Shown: positions 1 through 33,929 of the stretch, piece by piece
Layout: each line of letters starts with the position of its first letter
Numbering within the stretch: position 1 is the first letter of the stretch
From: Glandiceps talaboti
Lineage: Eukaryota > Hemichordata > Enteropneusta > Spengelidae
DNA length: 64,000 nt
Direction: 5' to 3'
NCBI RefSeq assembly: GCF_964340395.1
Contig: NC_135565.1
Coordinates: forward strand, 21,290,709-21,354,708
Notes under the pieces: model-generated
What the model was told of the DNA's origin: nothing
What the model saw: the letters and a program-made list of their open reading frames with translations, nothing else
Database searches by the model: none
Position numbers and translations under genes: made by a program

Positions 1-826
1 GGCCTGTACTTACAGTTAGAATGACCTTTGACGCAAGTTTGGTATCAAATACTGAGTAAGGGCCTGTACTTACATTTAGAATGACCTTTGACGCAAGTTT
101 GGTATCAAATACTGAGTAAGGGCCTGTACTTACATTTAGAATGACCTTTGACACAAGTTTGGTACCAAATACTGAGTAAGGGCCTGTACTTACATTTAAA
201 ATGACCTTTGACACAAGTTTGGTATCAAATACTGAGTAAGGGCCTGTATATACATTTAGAATGACCTTTGACACAAATTTGGCATCAAATACTGAGTAAG
301 GGCCTGTACTTACAGTTAGAATGACCTTTGACGCAAGTTTGGTATCAAATACTGAGTAAGGGCCTGTACTTACATTTAGAATGACCTTTGACGCAAGTTT
401 GGTATCAAATACTGAGTAAGGGCCTGTATATACATTTAGAATGACCTTTGACACAAGTTTGGTATCAAATACTGAGTAAGGGCCTGTATATACATTTAGA
501 AAGACCTTTGACACAAATTTGGCATCAAATACTGAGTAAGGGCCTGTACTTAGTTAGAATGACCTTTGACGCAAGTTTGGTATCAAATACTGAGTAAGGG
601 CCTGTACTTACATTTAGAATGACCTTTGACGCAAGTTTGGTATCAAATACTGAGTAAGGGCCTGTACTTACATTTAGAATGACCTTTGACACAAGTTTGG
701 TATCAAATACTGAGTAAGGGCCTGTACTTACATTTAGAATGACCTTTGACGCAAGTTTGGTATCAAATACTGAGTAAGGGCCTGTACTTACATTTAGAAT
801 GACCTTTGACACAAGTTTGGTATCAT
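1..826. repeat. 60-bp minisatellite derived from the PUM3 exon 9 3' end
   Basis: About 13.7 tandem 60-bp units, continuing off the left edge. On the minus strand each unit holds the exon 9 end (DTKLVSKVILN), its gtaagt donor and a short spacer. Because 60 is divisible by 3 and the unit has no stop, several units read as one open frame; a 4-base deletion near 553 breaks it. Units differ by a few SNPs (gcg/aca, tac/tat). Confidence 0.95.
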
Positions 827-926
827 CAACACAATCTAATATTGCTACTAACGCTAGATGTCCATACTCCTCCTGACATATCTTCACAATAAATGTCTTG
901 AAGGATTTGATGATTGCCTTCCGATC
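792..926 (-). CDS. PUM3: PUM3 exon 9 (start of CPL region), seed of the 60-bp minisatellite
   Basis: Encodes DRKAIIKSFKTFIVKICQEE and then YGHLALVAILDCVDDTKLVS, closely matching the DRK...IDDTKL region of PUM3. Acceptor tttgttttcag, first donor AAT|gtaagt at 791. Downstream, the exon's last ~34 bases, the donor and 26 bases of intron are tandemly repeated to the window edge. The remaining 3' exons are not in the window. Confidence 0.9.
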
Positions 927-3900
927 CTGAAAACAAATTAAAAAAAAAAAACATGCTTATTTTCTCAACTCTTAATTTTTGTATACTTCAAACTTTGGAC
1001 TATTCTGATAAAAGTAAAATCAGCTGATATCATGTGTGTGTCATATCTGTACAACTATCTCTGATATACTTACCTTAGCTGTACCATTGCATATACACTG
1101 CATAGCTACACGACTACCGTCTTGTGTGTGTAATATCTGTACAACTATCTCTGATATACTTACCTTAGCTGTACCATTCCATATACACTGCATAGCTACA
1201 CGACTACCGTCGTGTGTGTGTAATATCTGTACAACTATCTCTGATATAGTTACCTTAGCTGTACCATTCCATATACACTGCATAGCTACACGACTACCGT
1301 CGTGTGTGTGTAATATCTGTACAACTATCTCTGATATACTTACCTTAGCTGTACCATTCCATATACACTGCATAGCTACACGACTACCGTCCTGTGTGTG
1401 TAATATCTGTACAACTATCTCTGATATACTTACCTTAGCTGTACCATTCCATATACACTGCATAGCTACACGACTACCGTCGTGTGTGTGTAATATCTGT
1501 ACAACTATTTCTCTCATTCCCTCTATCATGTCCTACAAACCAAAGTGAAAATAAGTTTATTTAAATACCAAAATGAGTAGCAAGGTTCAAGCACTTTAAA
1601 GTCACATAGATTTCAGTTTCCAGAAGTTTTTGACTCATTTTTTGTAAGTTTGTCAGCTAACCAATGTCACTTTTTAGGAGTAATTTATAAAATCTGTTGA
1701 CAACAGACTGTTATGTGACAATACATTTAGATATACAAGTTGGTACCAGAAATGTTTTAATATTTATAACTAATAACTTCAAAATTACCATTTGCCTGGA
1801 GTTTCAAGAATAAAGAACACTTTTCTAGAACTTCCCTGAATTAGTTTGTAGTTCCAGGACTTCCCTAGATTAGTTTGTAGTTCCAGGACTTCCCTGAATT
1901 AGTTTGTAATGCCAGGACTTTATATGATATATGTACATGTTATATACTCACAGCTTTTTCTTTTTGGTCAGCATAAGTGAAATAATCTCTGAGTGCTTTA
2001 TGTACAATACTGTGTTTGATAGCAGACCTGTGAAGTGACATAAATTATCATAGATTATCATAAATTATCATAAATTAAACCCTTACAAGATACAGATTTG
2101 ATGAGGCCTATGCTAATTTGATATCAACTCAAACTATGCACAAGATACTTTGCCCAAATATGGCTTGTGGCAGCTTGTTGATATCGTTTACTCTGATTCA
2201 GTTTTGATTTTTTTACATCTTTACATTTATGAACATAAAATAATGTTTCACGATCAATTTATGTGGTTATGTGACTTGAAAGATGTTTCCATACCACTAC
2301 ATAGGCTACATGTATATGATTATAATAACACTTTTACATCCCACATATGGGTTTTACAGACCTCGGAAGTACTGCTTACAGGCCCACCTAAAGTCAGGCC
2401 CTTCCATCGTACAACCTTGGTCTGCAAAACATATATCCAGAACATAGACTTTATCAATAACTGCATCTACATGATTACCATACCAAAACACAAATATATA
2501 CATTACTAGATTTAATACATAAAGTCAATTGGAATTGAAATAAGTTACTCAGACACTTGCCTATCTGCTTTGATAATGTCGTTTGCAAACATGTCGAGTC
2601 AGATAGCTAAGTCTTAGGGTTACAAACAGACGAATCCAACAGACTTCAACCATATAACTTACTTATCTAGTACAGGTTGCAGTACTTCTTTCATATATCC
2701 ATATAACTTACTTATCTAGTACAGGTTGCAGTGCTTCTTTCATATAACCTAATATTGACCATTTCTTCTCTGGATGGCTAGCCAATAATTCACCTAGTGA
2801 ACTTTCATTGCCAGTCTGCAGAAAACAAAATGGAAGTGAAATCACCGTAAAGCTGAATTGACAGTGTTTGACTAAGCATGTACAATAGTAGTACTTAGGA
2901 TAACATTACCTATATGGACAGGTTATGGTGTAAAATCCATTGTACATCACAAACTGACGTGGATTGAGACTTCATATGTACATAGAGACAACTAGTCATA
3001 GTAATATCACAATAAACAAAATACAAAAACCCAAGAAGCATGGTTATATGGACCTAGGTAAACGATATCTTGCTGACTTTAACAAAACAAAGTTAGATTT
3101 ATAAATCATATGATGTCTTTTGTCCCATTACTTACCTTAAATACAGCAAACTTAGCGCCGTAGAATTCTTCTAACAAGGCAGTCCTCTGTTTAGCGTTGG
3201 CATGGTTATTGTATGCAGACTCCAAAACCTCTCCAGCTTCTGTATGGCGCACTAACTTAGCGACGTTACCATAGAAACTTTTGATGATCTGATCCCGTTG
3301 ATCTTTAGTTCCATATTTAAGCATCTTTATCACATAAAATTTACTGTATTTGTTTTTACTTAGTACCTTGATTTCATCTAAGTGGAGAGAGAGAATTCAT
3401 ATTTTAAATCTTATCTCAGCAGACCTCTTTCAACAAAATTCATTTTGATAAGACATACAGACTTTATCATACAATTTACAAACACACATTTATGGATGGT
3501 TGCACAATAAGAACTTCATCTATAAACTTACATACCGTGTAGCCTAGAGACTTGGCTCTCTGACTCTATAACTTACATCCTGGCTCTTTCAGGTGAATGA
3601 CAGCCAAGTCTCTGGGCTACAGTTCATCTGATTGACAATCATCATAACAATTCTTACCTTTTAGTTCTTCAAATAACACTGTCCTTTGTTCTGGACTGCC
3701 AAACTGTACACAACATTGTATAACTCTCACTGTATCATGTGCAAATATTAACTACAACAAAAACAGAAAACATACGAGTAACAACTTGTCAGCTCTGCAA
3801 TATTCATAGATAGAAAACATTAGCCAAACAAGACACATTGCAAATTTACACCAAGATATTACATATATGCCCATTTCACACACATTAATTTGTCTACACC

Positions 3901-6900
3901 ACATTGTAAATTTACACCAAGATATTATGCCCATTTCACACACACATTAATTTGCCTACACCACATTGTAAATTTAGACCAAGATATTATGCCCATTTCA
4001 CACACACATTAATTTGTCCAGACCACACTTAGTACTATGAATACAAACTATAATAATCTTTATTTATACTGGATAGTTCTTTAAGCATATAAACACTTGT
4101 CTCCCAAGAAGTCCAGTGAGGACCATTCCTCATGGGTTCAGTGTTAATGCAGGAGGAAACCGGAGTACCTGGGGAAAACCTGCATTGTTTGGTAGAGTCA
4201 AACTGAACAACACTCTTCTTACAGCGTGGTAAATTTAATCAAACCCTGAATGGGTTCAAACCCCAACCACAGTGGTAAGAAGCAAGTGGTTTAACCACTC
4301 GGCCACCGACAACCCTAACTACAGGGTACGAAAGCATTTAACAGTCAGCATATTGTGAGAATGGTCATGGACTGTGGGTTCATACTTAGTAATGAAAATA
4401 GCCCTTGTAGTAAACCCATGACAATAGCCCATTGTAGTAAACCCCTGACGATAGCCCATTGTAGTAAACCCATGACAATAGCCCATTGTAGTAAACCCCT
4501 GACGATAGCCCATTGTAGTAAACCCATGACAATAGCCCATTGTAGTAAACCCCTGATGATAGCCCATTGTAGTAAACCCCTGAAGATAGCCCATTGTAGT
4601 AAACCCCTGACAATAGCCCATTGTAGTAAACCCATGACAATAGCCCATTGTAGTAAACCCCTGAAGATAGCCCATTGTAGTAAACCCCTGAAGATAGCCC
4701 ATTGTAGTAAACCCCTGATAATAGCCCATTGTAGTAAACCCCTGAAGATAGCCCATTGTAGTAAACCCCTGATAATAGCCCATTGTAGTAAACCCCTGAA
4801 GATAGCCCATTGTAGTAAACCCCTGATAATAGCCCATTGTAGTAAACCCCTGACAATAGCCCATTGTAGTAAACCCCTGACAATAGCCCATTGTAGTAAA
4901 CCCCTGACAATAACCCATTGTAGTAAACCCCTGACAATGCTGACAAGACGTCAATGAAAATTTGGGATTCAATTTCAAGAAATGTTTTGACTCTGTGAGT
5001 AGAAATTTTTATTACCAAGTCATGACATTGTTGTCGATATTTCACATTTTAAATTATTAGTTTCATTGATGAATACACATCAAATAATAGATCTATTCAA
5101 ATCTCTTACTTTTAGTTTGAGTTAGGAGACTTTTTTCATGTCGATATAAACAAGACTATTAATATCTTGTAATTCAATATTGTGACAACTGTTACTATCC
5201 GGTTGTCTTGTTTCTTCCTGAGTTGAAGTCACATGTTCCTTACCTCTTTAGCTTTCCCCTCGACTAGGCTGTACAATTCTGTTAACAATTTCCTGCGTTT
5301 CTCCAGACTGCAATCATGCCTACAGATTAATGAATGCAACATGTACATCATCGATTATGTTCACATTACTGGGGTCACAACATCATCGATTACGTTCACA
5401 TTACTGGGGTCACATGTACATCATCCATTAAGTTCACATTACTGGGGTCACATGTACATCATCCATTAAGTTCACATTACTGGGGTCACATGTACATCAT
5501 CCATTAAGTTCACATTACTGGGGTCACATGTACATCATCGATTACATTCACATTACTGGGGTCACATGTATATCTTCGATTATGTTCACATTACTGGGGT
5601 GACATGTACATCATCAATTACGTTCACATTACTGGGGTCAGAGTTGATACTAGACCAAGTTGATACTAGTCATAAAAATGACAAGTTGGTTTTTTAATGT
5701 GTTACCAGTCTAAGATCCTACTGAAATCATGCAATGGAAAGGTGATTGCTAAGAATTTTAAGGGTCTTAACGGTATACTTGTTTTTGTAGCATTCACCTT
5801 ATTTATGTTTTTGTATTTTATGTGCAGCGCTTTTGAATATTTTAAATAGAAAAGGTGCTTTAGAAAATAAATAAACATAAACTTAAACTTAATTACTTCA
5901 TCAACTGGGAATTGGGTTGGTCTAAATGCATTCACACTGAAAAGTTAAGTCAGATTAAAATTAAGTCTCAACGTAATACTGAGACTAACCTAGCCCAATC
6001 TCTATTGTATAAACATTGGCGCTGAAGAGTCTGAGTGTATACATTACCTTCTCACAGTCTCCCAAATAATTTTGGCTCTTGCAGCAAGTTCATAATTATT
6101 CTTCACTTTCCGTCTGACTTGTTTTCTTTCTTTTGTTGTCATTTCTTTTAGTTTTTTATCATCTGGAAAATATATTATAAGTACATACAAATTGAATTAA
6201 TTAGTCGTCTTAGAAGTTGCCTGATTGATGACTTCGGAGTGGATGACGAATCATAATATTTATTAGGTTCCGTCAACATTTGCAAAGCTAGGGAAAACCT
6301 GTAGACTTCAAACTTTGGACTATTCTGATAAAAGTAAAATCAGCTGATATCATGTGTGTGTAATATCTGTACAAACTATCTCTGATATAGTTACCTTAGC
6401 TGTACCATTCCATATACACTGCATAGCTACACGACTACCGTCCTGTGTGTGTAATATCTGTACAAACTATCTCTGATATACTTACCTTAGCTGTACCATT
6501 CCATATACACTGCATAGCTACACGACTACCGTCCTGTGTGTGTAATATCTGTACAAACTATCTCTGATATACTTACCTTAGCTGTACCATTCCATATACA
6601 CTGCATAGCTACACGACTACCGTCCTGTGTGTGTAATATCTGTACAAACTATCTCTGATATAGTTACCTTAGCTGTACCATTCCATATACACTGCATAGC
6701 TACACGACTACCGTCCTGTGTGTGTAACATCTGTACAAACTATCTCTGATATACTTACCTTAGCTGTACCATTCCATATACACTGCATAGCTACACAACT
6801 ACCGTCCTGTGTGTGTAACATCTGTACGAACTATCTCTGATATACTTACCTTACCTTAGCTGTACCATTGCATATACACTGCATAGCTACACGACTACCG

Positions 6901-7629
6901 TCCTGTGTGTGTAATATCTGTACAAACTATCTCTGATATAGTTACCTTAGCTGTACCATTGCATATACACTGCATAGCTACATGACTACCGCCATGTGTG
7001 TGTAACATCTGTACAAACTATCTCTGATATAGTTACCTTAGCTGTACCATTCCATATACACTGCATAGCTACACGACTACCGTCCTGTGTGTGTAATATC
7101 TGTACAAACTATCTCTGATATAGTTACCTTAGCTGTACCATTGCATATACACTGCATAGCTACACAACTACCGCCATGTGTGTGTAACATCTGTACAAAC
7201 TATCTCTGATATACTTACCTTAGCTGTACCATTCCATATACACTGCATAGCTACACAACTACCGCCATGTGTGTGTAACATCTGTACAAACACTTTGGTA
7301 AGTATTTACAGAGTGAAAGTAGAAAGTCAGTTTTACAACAGTGTGTACATACCTGTGTCATCTTTGTCTTTACTTTGTTTTGTCTTTTTGGTCTTTGTGC
7401 TAAATGTCTTGCTCTGTTTCTTACTAACTTTGGGATATCCTTGTTTTTTCTTCTCCAAATCACTTGTATTTTTCTTTTCGTTTTTCTTTTTCATCTGTCC
7501 TTTTTTGTTTTGTGATTTGTCAACCTTTCCGTCAGTTTTCTTGACTTTCTTTTTTACCACATCACCATGACTACTTTCATCTCTCTTCCTTTTCATCTTT
7601 TTCTTGTCTAACTTTCCACTATCAGCCAT
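792..7629 (-). CDS. PUM3: PUM3 (Pumilio homologue 3 / Puf-A), 5' nine exons; 3' end off window
   Basis: PUM3 is a nucleolar RNA/DNA-binding protein with Puf-type helical repeats and a C-terminal CPL domain, linked to rRNA processing. Nine minus-strand exons join in frame to 406 codons: 7353-7629, 6048-6162, 5244-5319, 3658-3751, 3136-3377, 2712-2815, 1952-2027, 1434-1532 and 792-926. Each has AG/GT borders and compatible phases. The start is the ATG at 7629, opening a Lys-rich nucleolar-type N-terminus (MADSGKLDKKKMKRKRDESS). Diagnostic stretches are FAHDTVRVIQCCVQFG, LVRHTEAGEVLESAYN, HTHDGSRVAMQCIWNGTAK and GHLALVAILDCVDDTKL, which follow vertebrate PUM3 in order. The rest of the CPL domain should lie left of position 1. 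The introns hold unusual minisatellites, some copied from this gene's exons. Confidence 0.94.
1034..1515. repeat. 90-bp minisatellite derived from PUM3 exon 8
   Basis: About 5.4 units of 90 bp. Each contains the HTHDGSRVAMQCIWNGTAK coding segment on the minus strand plus the gtaagt donor and ~23 bases of intron. The most upstream unit (1434-1532) is the functional exon. Both strands are open across the array, which explains long spurious reading frames here. Confidence 0.95.
1434..1532 (-). CDS. PUM3: PUM3 exon 8, seed of the 90-bp minisatellite
   Basis: Encodes DMIEGMREIVVQILHTHDGS and then RVAMQCIWNGTAK, equal in order to the HTHDGARVAMHCLWHGT region of PUM3. Acceptor ggtttgtag, first available donor AAG|gtaagt at 1433. 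The exon's 3' part and its donor are repeated downstream in ~5 tandem 90-bp units, each keeping the donor and an open frame. Confidence 0.9.
1827..1918. repeat. 31-bp short tandem repeat in PUM3 intron 7
   Basis: About three copies of a unit with core acttccctgaattagtttgt. No coding content seen. Confidence 0.8.
1952..2027 (-). CDS. PUM3: PUM3 exon 7
   Basis: Encodes SAIKHSIVHKALRDYFTYAD then QKEKA, matching the vertebrate IKHSLVHKVF...FFTYA segment. Acceptor cttcacag, donor GCT|gtgagt, phase 2 in and 0 out. Confidence 0.9.
2652..2749. repeat. 49-bp direct duplication of the PUM3 exon 6 3' end and donor
   Basis: Positions 2652-2700 and 2701-2749 are near-identical and both contain the minus-strand ACTAGATAA|gtaagt end of exon 6. 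Since 49 is not a multiple of 3, the distal donor would frameshift the message. Confidence 0.9.
2712..2815 (-). CDS. PUM3: PUM3 exon 6
   Basis: Encodes TGNESSLGELLASHPEKKWS and then ILGYMKEALQPVLD. Acceptor ttttctgcag; donor GATAA|gtaagt in phase 2, which fits exon 7. The last 37 bases plus donor are duplicated immediately downstream (49-bp direct repeat). Using the second donor would shift the frame, so the first is preferred. Confidence 0.87.
3136..3377 (-). CDS. PUM3: PUM3 exon 5 (Puf repeats)
   Basis: Acceptor ctctccacttag, donor AAG|gtaagt, 242 nt. Encodes DEIKVLSKNKYSKFYVIKML, then the conserved VAKLVRHTEAGEVLESAYN and LLEEFYGAKFAVFK segments. All align in order with vertebrate PUM3. 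Confidence 0.93.
3538..3621. repeat. Short inverted repeat (hairpin) in PUM3 intron 4
   Basis: Arms of ~22 bp at 3538-3560 and 3599-3621 (tgtagcctagagacttggct against its near-exact reverse complement) around a 38-bp centre. Looks like a tiny MITE or hairpin remnant. Confidence 0.6.
3658..3751 (-). CDS. PUM3: PUM3 exon 4 (Puf repeat)
   Basis: Encodes LIFAHDTVRVIQCCVQFGSP and then EQRTVLFEELK. The HDxxRVIQC core is the signature of the first PUM3 Puf repeats. Acceptor gttgtag, donor AAAG|gtaaga, phase 1 out. Confidence 0.92.
3834..4026. repeat. ~60-bp tandem repeat, three copies, PUM3 intron 3
   Basis: Three copies of a ~60-66 bp unit containing accaagatatta and catttcacacac, with small indels between them. 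Confidence 0.85.
4058..4315 (-). mobile_element. tRNA-derived SINE
   Basis: On the minus strand the element starts with a tRNA-like head: A-box-like GTGGCCGAGTGGTTAA (rc of 4291-4306), as in tRNA-Ser/Leu, and B box GGTTTGAACCC (rc of 4252-4262). The body carries a CCGGTTTCCTCCTGC core near 4150-4170, resembling the conserved central domains of metazoan SINE superfamilies. No target-site duplication was confirmed. Confidence 0.75.
4397..4940. repeat. 27-bp minisatellite, ~20 copies, PUM3 intron 3
   Basis: Unit agcccattgtagtaaacccc plus tgacaat, with catgac, gacgat, gaagat and gataat variants. Nine codons per unit with no stop in several frames produces spurious long ORFs on both strands. Confidence 0.95.
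5244..5319 (-). CDS. PUM3: PUM3 exon 3
   Basis: Encodes HDCSLEKRRKLLTELYSLVE followed by GKAKE, corresponding to the conserved Cys-Asp/Glu-Lys-Arg segment before the FAHD repeat of vertebrate PUM3. Phase 2 in, phase 0 out, donor GAG|gtaagg. Confidence 0.88.
5338..5638. repeat. ~38-bp minisatellite, ~8 copies, PUM3 intron 2
   Basis: Unit core gttcacattactggggtcac followed by atgtacatcatc and a variable centre. It begins just upstream of exon 3's acceptor region. Confidence 0.92.
6048..6162 (-). CDS. PUM3: PUM3 exon 2
   Basis: Acceptor ttttccag and donor AG|gtaatg. Encodes DDKKLKEMTTKERKQVRRKV and then a segment ending AKIIWETVR, matching the KERK-rich linker and the first helix before the Puf repeats. 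Phase 1 in, phase 2 out. Confidence 0.88.
6300..7290. repeat. 91-bp minisatellite: displaced copy of the PUM3 exon 8 array inside intron 1
   Basis: About 10 units almost the same as the 1034-1515 array but with one extra base (acaaact for acaact), so 91 bp and out of frame. The ~50 bp preceding it (6306-6355, caaactttggactattctga and on to tcatgtgtgtg) equal the flank of the exon 8 array at 987-1036, so array and flank moved together. Confidence 0.93.
7353..7629 (-). CDS. PUM3: PUM3 exon 1, basic N-terminal region
   Basis: Start ATG at 7629-7627. The 92 codons are rich in Lys/Arg with clusters such as KKKVKK, as expected of a nucleolar localisation region. It ends at an ACAG|gtatgt donor (phase 1). 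The start is chosen because no upstream in-frame ATG is needed and the PUM3 N-terminus is typically short and basic. Confidence 0.88.
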
Positions 7630-7862
7630 GATGAAATACTCTGGTACCAACGAAAGAATAACATATCTTAAATTACATATGCTGTTATTAGTTACATGTA
7701 GTCAATATGTTCAAACCAAATGCCATGTACAGAAAAAGGTGACTGGGAATGAACCAAGTTTTCTATATTTCTTTAATTGTTTGATAGTGTATGTTATGTT
7801 AGTGGTTAACAAGGCAGGCAAGACATCAACAGTAAAACATTTCACATTAAACTGATACATAC
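7630..7862. other. Upstream region of PUM3, between the gene and the duplicated unit
   Basis: Short AT-rich stretch between the PUM3 start and the left edge of duplicated unit A. No conserved reading frame or confident promoter motif was seen. Confidence 0.5.
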
Positions 7863-8031
7863 CGTTACATGTCAAATTACAAGGGTAACTCATAATGATT
7901 TGTCACAGTGTTTGTTTATGGCTCAGATCAACAAGCAATTATTTGTGGTCAGAGTTTATGGTAAACAAAAATATATGGTTTAGTCTGGTCTCCTGTTGTA
8001 TAAATCTCATACAAGCTTCAAACTATAATAC

Positions 8032-8129
8032 CACAGGTACTCGAATCAATGTGTAGAAAAAAAATGTATTGTATATAAATAGATACATATTTTTTTTTTA
8101 AATCATACACATTGATTCGAGTACCTGTG
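8032..8129. mobile_element. 98-bp MITE with 8-bp target-site duplication, unit A only
   Basis: Terminal inverted repeats CACAGGTACTCGAATCAATG at both ends, flanked by the direct repeat tataatac (8024-8031 and 8130-8137). Unit B has the region without the element (around 34862). An 8-bp duplication suggests a hAT-type transposase in trans. Confidence 0.88.
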
Positions 8130-8501
8130 TATAATACCGCCTGAGAATTGTCATTGTATCTACTAGTAGATATCCATCACTCATGTCATGAACATACAGA
8201 GTTTGTAACTTCTCCGTGGTGTAAAACTAACTAGACTCATAGTAATGTGGGTAACTTATAGTCACCACACAATCTTAAATGCCCACCATTTGTACACATG
8301 TATTACCACACCATGCTCGACATACACCACGTACCCAAAATGGCCAAGCTCATAGGGTTTCACATTTATGATTTTTACATCAGAATTGTTGATGTTTACA
8401 AGTACATACCTGATTAGATGAATGTAATGCGAATATCTACCGATCGTCGATGGATCTTATACGTGTATTCGCTTTATATGTATAATGTTGCGAAAACTTA
8501 C

Positions 8502-8619
8502 CACATGGACCCAGTGACCAAGGCGCTCAGTGCGCATGGCAGATGACATAGCATTTAGCGCCCTCATCGACATAACACACAAAGAGTTATCATTCGTTTT
8601 CATGATCACAACCGGCTGA
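8502..8619 (-). other. Candidate orphan exon of unknown function
   Basis: Good splice borders on the minus strand (ttcactgcag acceptor, CATGTG|gtaagt donor) around an open stretch with MKTNDNSLCVMSMRALNAMS. No family recognised. It may be a 5' exon, an alternative PUM3 leader or a chance ORF. In unit B the matching segment has a TGA in the same frame (TGG to TGA near 38365), so it is not conserved as coding there. Confidence 0.25.
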
Positions 8620-9065
8620 CTGCAGTGAACCATGTCAGCATGGTCACATTGGATAGTTATTGACTGACAACGAGAAATAATATGTTGTTTGCTAATACAT
8701 TTAAATACATATTTAAGACAAATTATTATACCAGGTTTGTAGTCGATATTCTGTATAGGTGATTTTATTAAAATATTCAATGTATATTCACACAGCTTGG
8801 TTGAACCGTGATTCTTAATAACATACACAAAATAACAATTTAACTTCATAAGCCCAACATTGTTTGCTGTTTTCAGTTTCACCGAACTGAACCAAATCAT
8901 AGTTTTACTTCAAACATTGTGCTGGTAAAGAGAAGGAATCAAATTTGTACTTGACTATAACAAAAAGTACAAAAAAAACAAAATCTCCAAGTTCCTCACG
9001 ACTATAAGTTTTGGGAAATACAACATAGGCACGAAAAAAGTGAAAACATTTGTTTGAACAATTTT

Positions 9066-9090
9066 AATTTGATAATAATAATAATGAAAT

Positions 9091-9166
<76 letters not shown>

Positions 9167-9535
9167 TAATAATAATATTAATAATAATGTTGGGTTTTTA
9201 TATAGTGCTTTCCCACTCCGTGCTCAAAGCGCTATACAATTATTATCCCTGGCTCGGATCAGAACGGCACAACGGCCCTTTAGTCTTCCTCAACTCTCCG
9301 GGGAGCATACAATCCATTGCAGCCATTTAAAGCACATAGGATTAAAGCTTTCACATTGCAAACTACATCCTACCAGGTCCCCAATTATACAACTGGGTTA
9401 ATTGAGGCACATTCGAGGTTCAAATCTTGCCCAAGGACTTTAGCCACTCAGAAACAAACAGCACGCAGGAACAGGGCTCGAACCTGCAACCTGATGCCCA
9501 AGCTGATACCCCTAATATTTACTACCATCAATTAA
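9066..9535 (-). mobile_element. tRNA-derived SINE with (ATT)n tail, unit A
   Basis: On the minus strand: a B-box-like GGTTCGAGCCC near 9475, the widespread SINE phrase CCTTGGGCAAG, and a 3' end reading GAGCACGGAGTGGGAAAGC to TATATAAAAACCCAACATT. It runs into an (ATT)n tail at 9066-9190. The same element sits in unit B, so it predates the duplication. Confidence 0.8.
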
Positions 9536-9675
9536 TATTTTAAGAATTCTAGAGTAAAAGAGATTGAAGGGCTAACACATCAATGGTACTAAACTTTGAT
9601 ATAATTTTTCTTAACTCAGTAAAACGTGTGCACTGTATTAACTTTGGCATCTAGATTTAAATCTAACTTTCATAG

Positions 9676-33350
<23,675 letters not shown>

Positions 33351-33929
33351 TATACTGTCTTTAACATTTCGAACCTCGCTTTCTTGAGCTTCTGTCCGCT
33401 ATAAATGATTTTGAAAAGTGATATGTTCTGCATTTAGTCTAACAGATGCTTGAAATGCACGACGTCACATCGTGTCAGGAAGTTGGCATGGTTACGGCAG
33501 AAGACAAAGGGCACATATCCGACAGAACATAAACTCATAAACTTTTCAGTTTTGAGGTCCTACTTGTTTAATTTCTTACGATGTCATCCGTGTCATTGAA
33601 ACTTTCCGTAAATTCCGGATCTCTGATCTAACCATTACCAATGTCTCATAAGATTTTTTTTTTTTTCAAAGGCCTATCTTTCCACAAAAATTATTTAAAT
33701 CCACCATTCATTGTTTAGGCCAGAAAATATGAAAAGGCTGTTTAACGGGCCTAACCTAGCCATAGTTTTGGCTCTGATACAAACACAGTAATTACAAATT
33801 CATGACAAGGTATTCACTCGAAGGAGGATAATACAAAGTGTTAGGATTGACATGAGCCCCCGGAGGGGTGGGGTGTGCAAGTCCCATAGACGGCAATACG
33901 CAGAGGGTTCGCCCTAACCGTTTTTTTAA

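Noticed and set aside
4252-4306. Functional tRNA gene suggested by A- and B-box sequences.
   Set aside because: No cloverleaf could be drawn and the unit continues into a SINE body.
4319-5045. 200-219 residue repetitive ORFs on both strands.
   Set aside because: Produced by the 27-bp minisatellite, whose length is a multiple of three; no flanking coding signal and inside a PUM3 intron.
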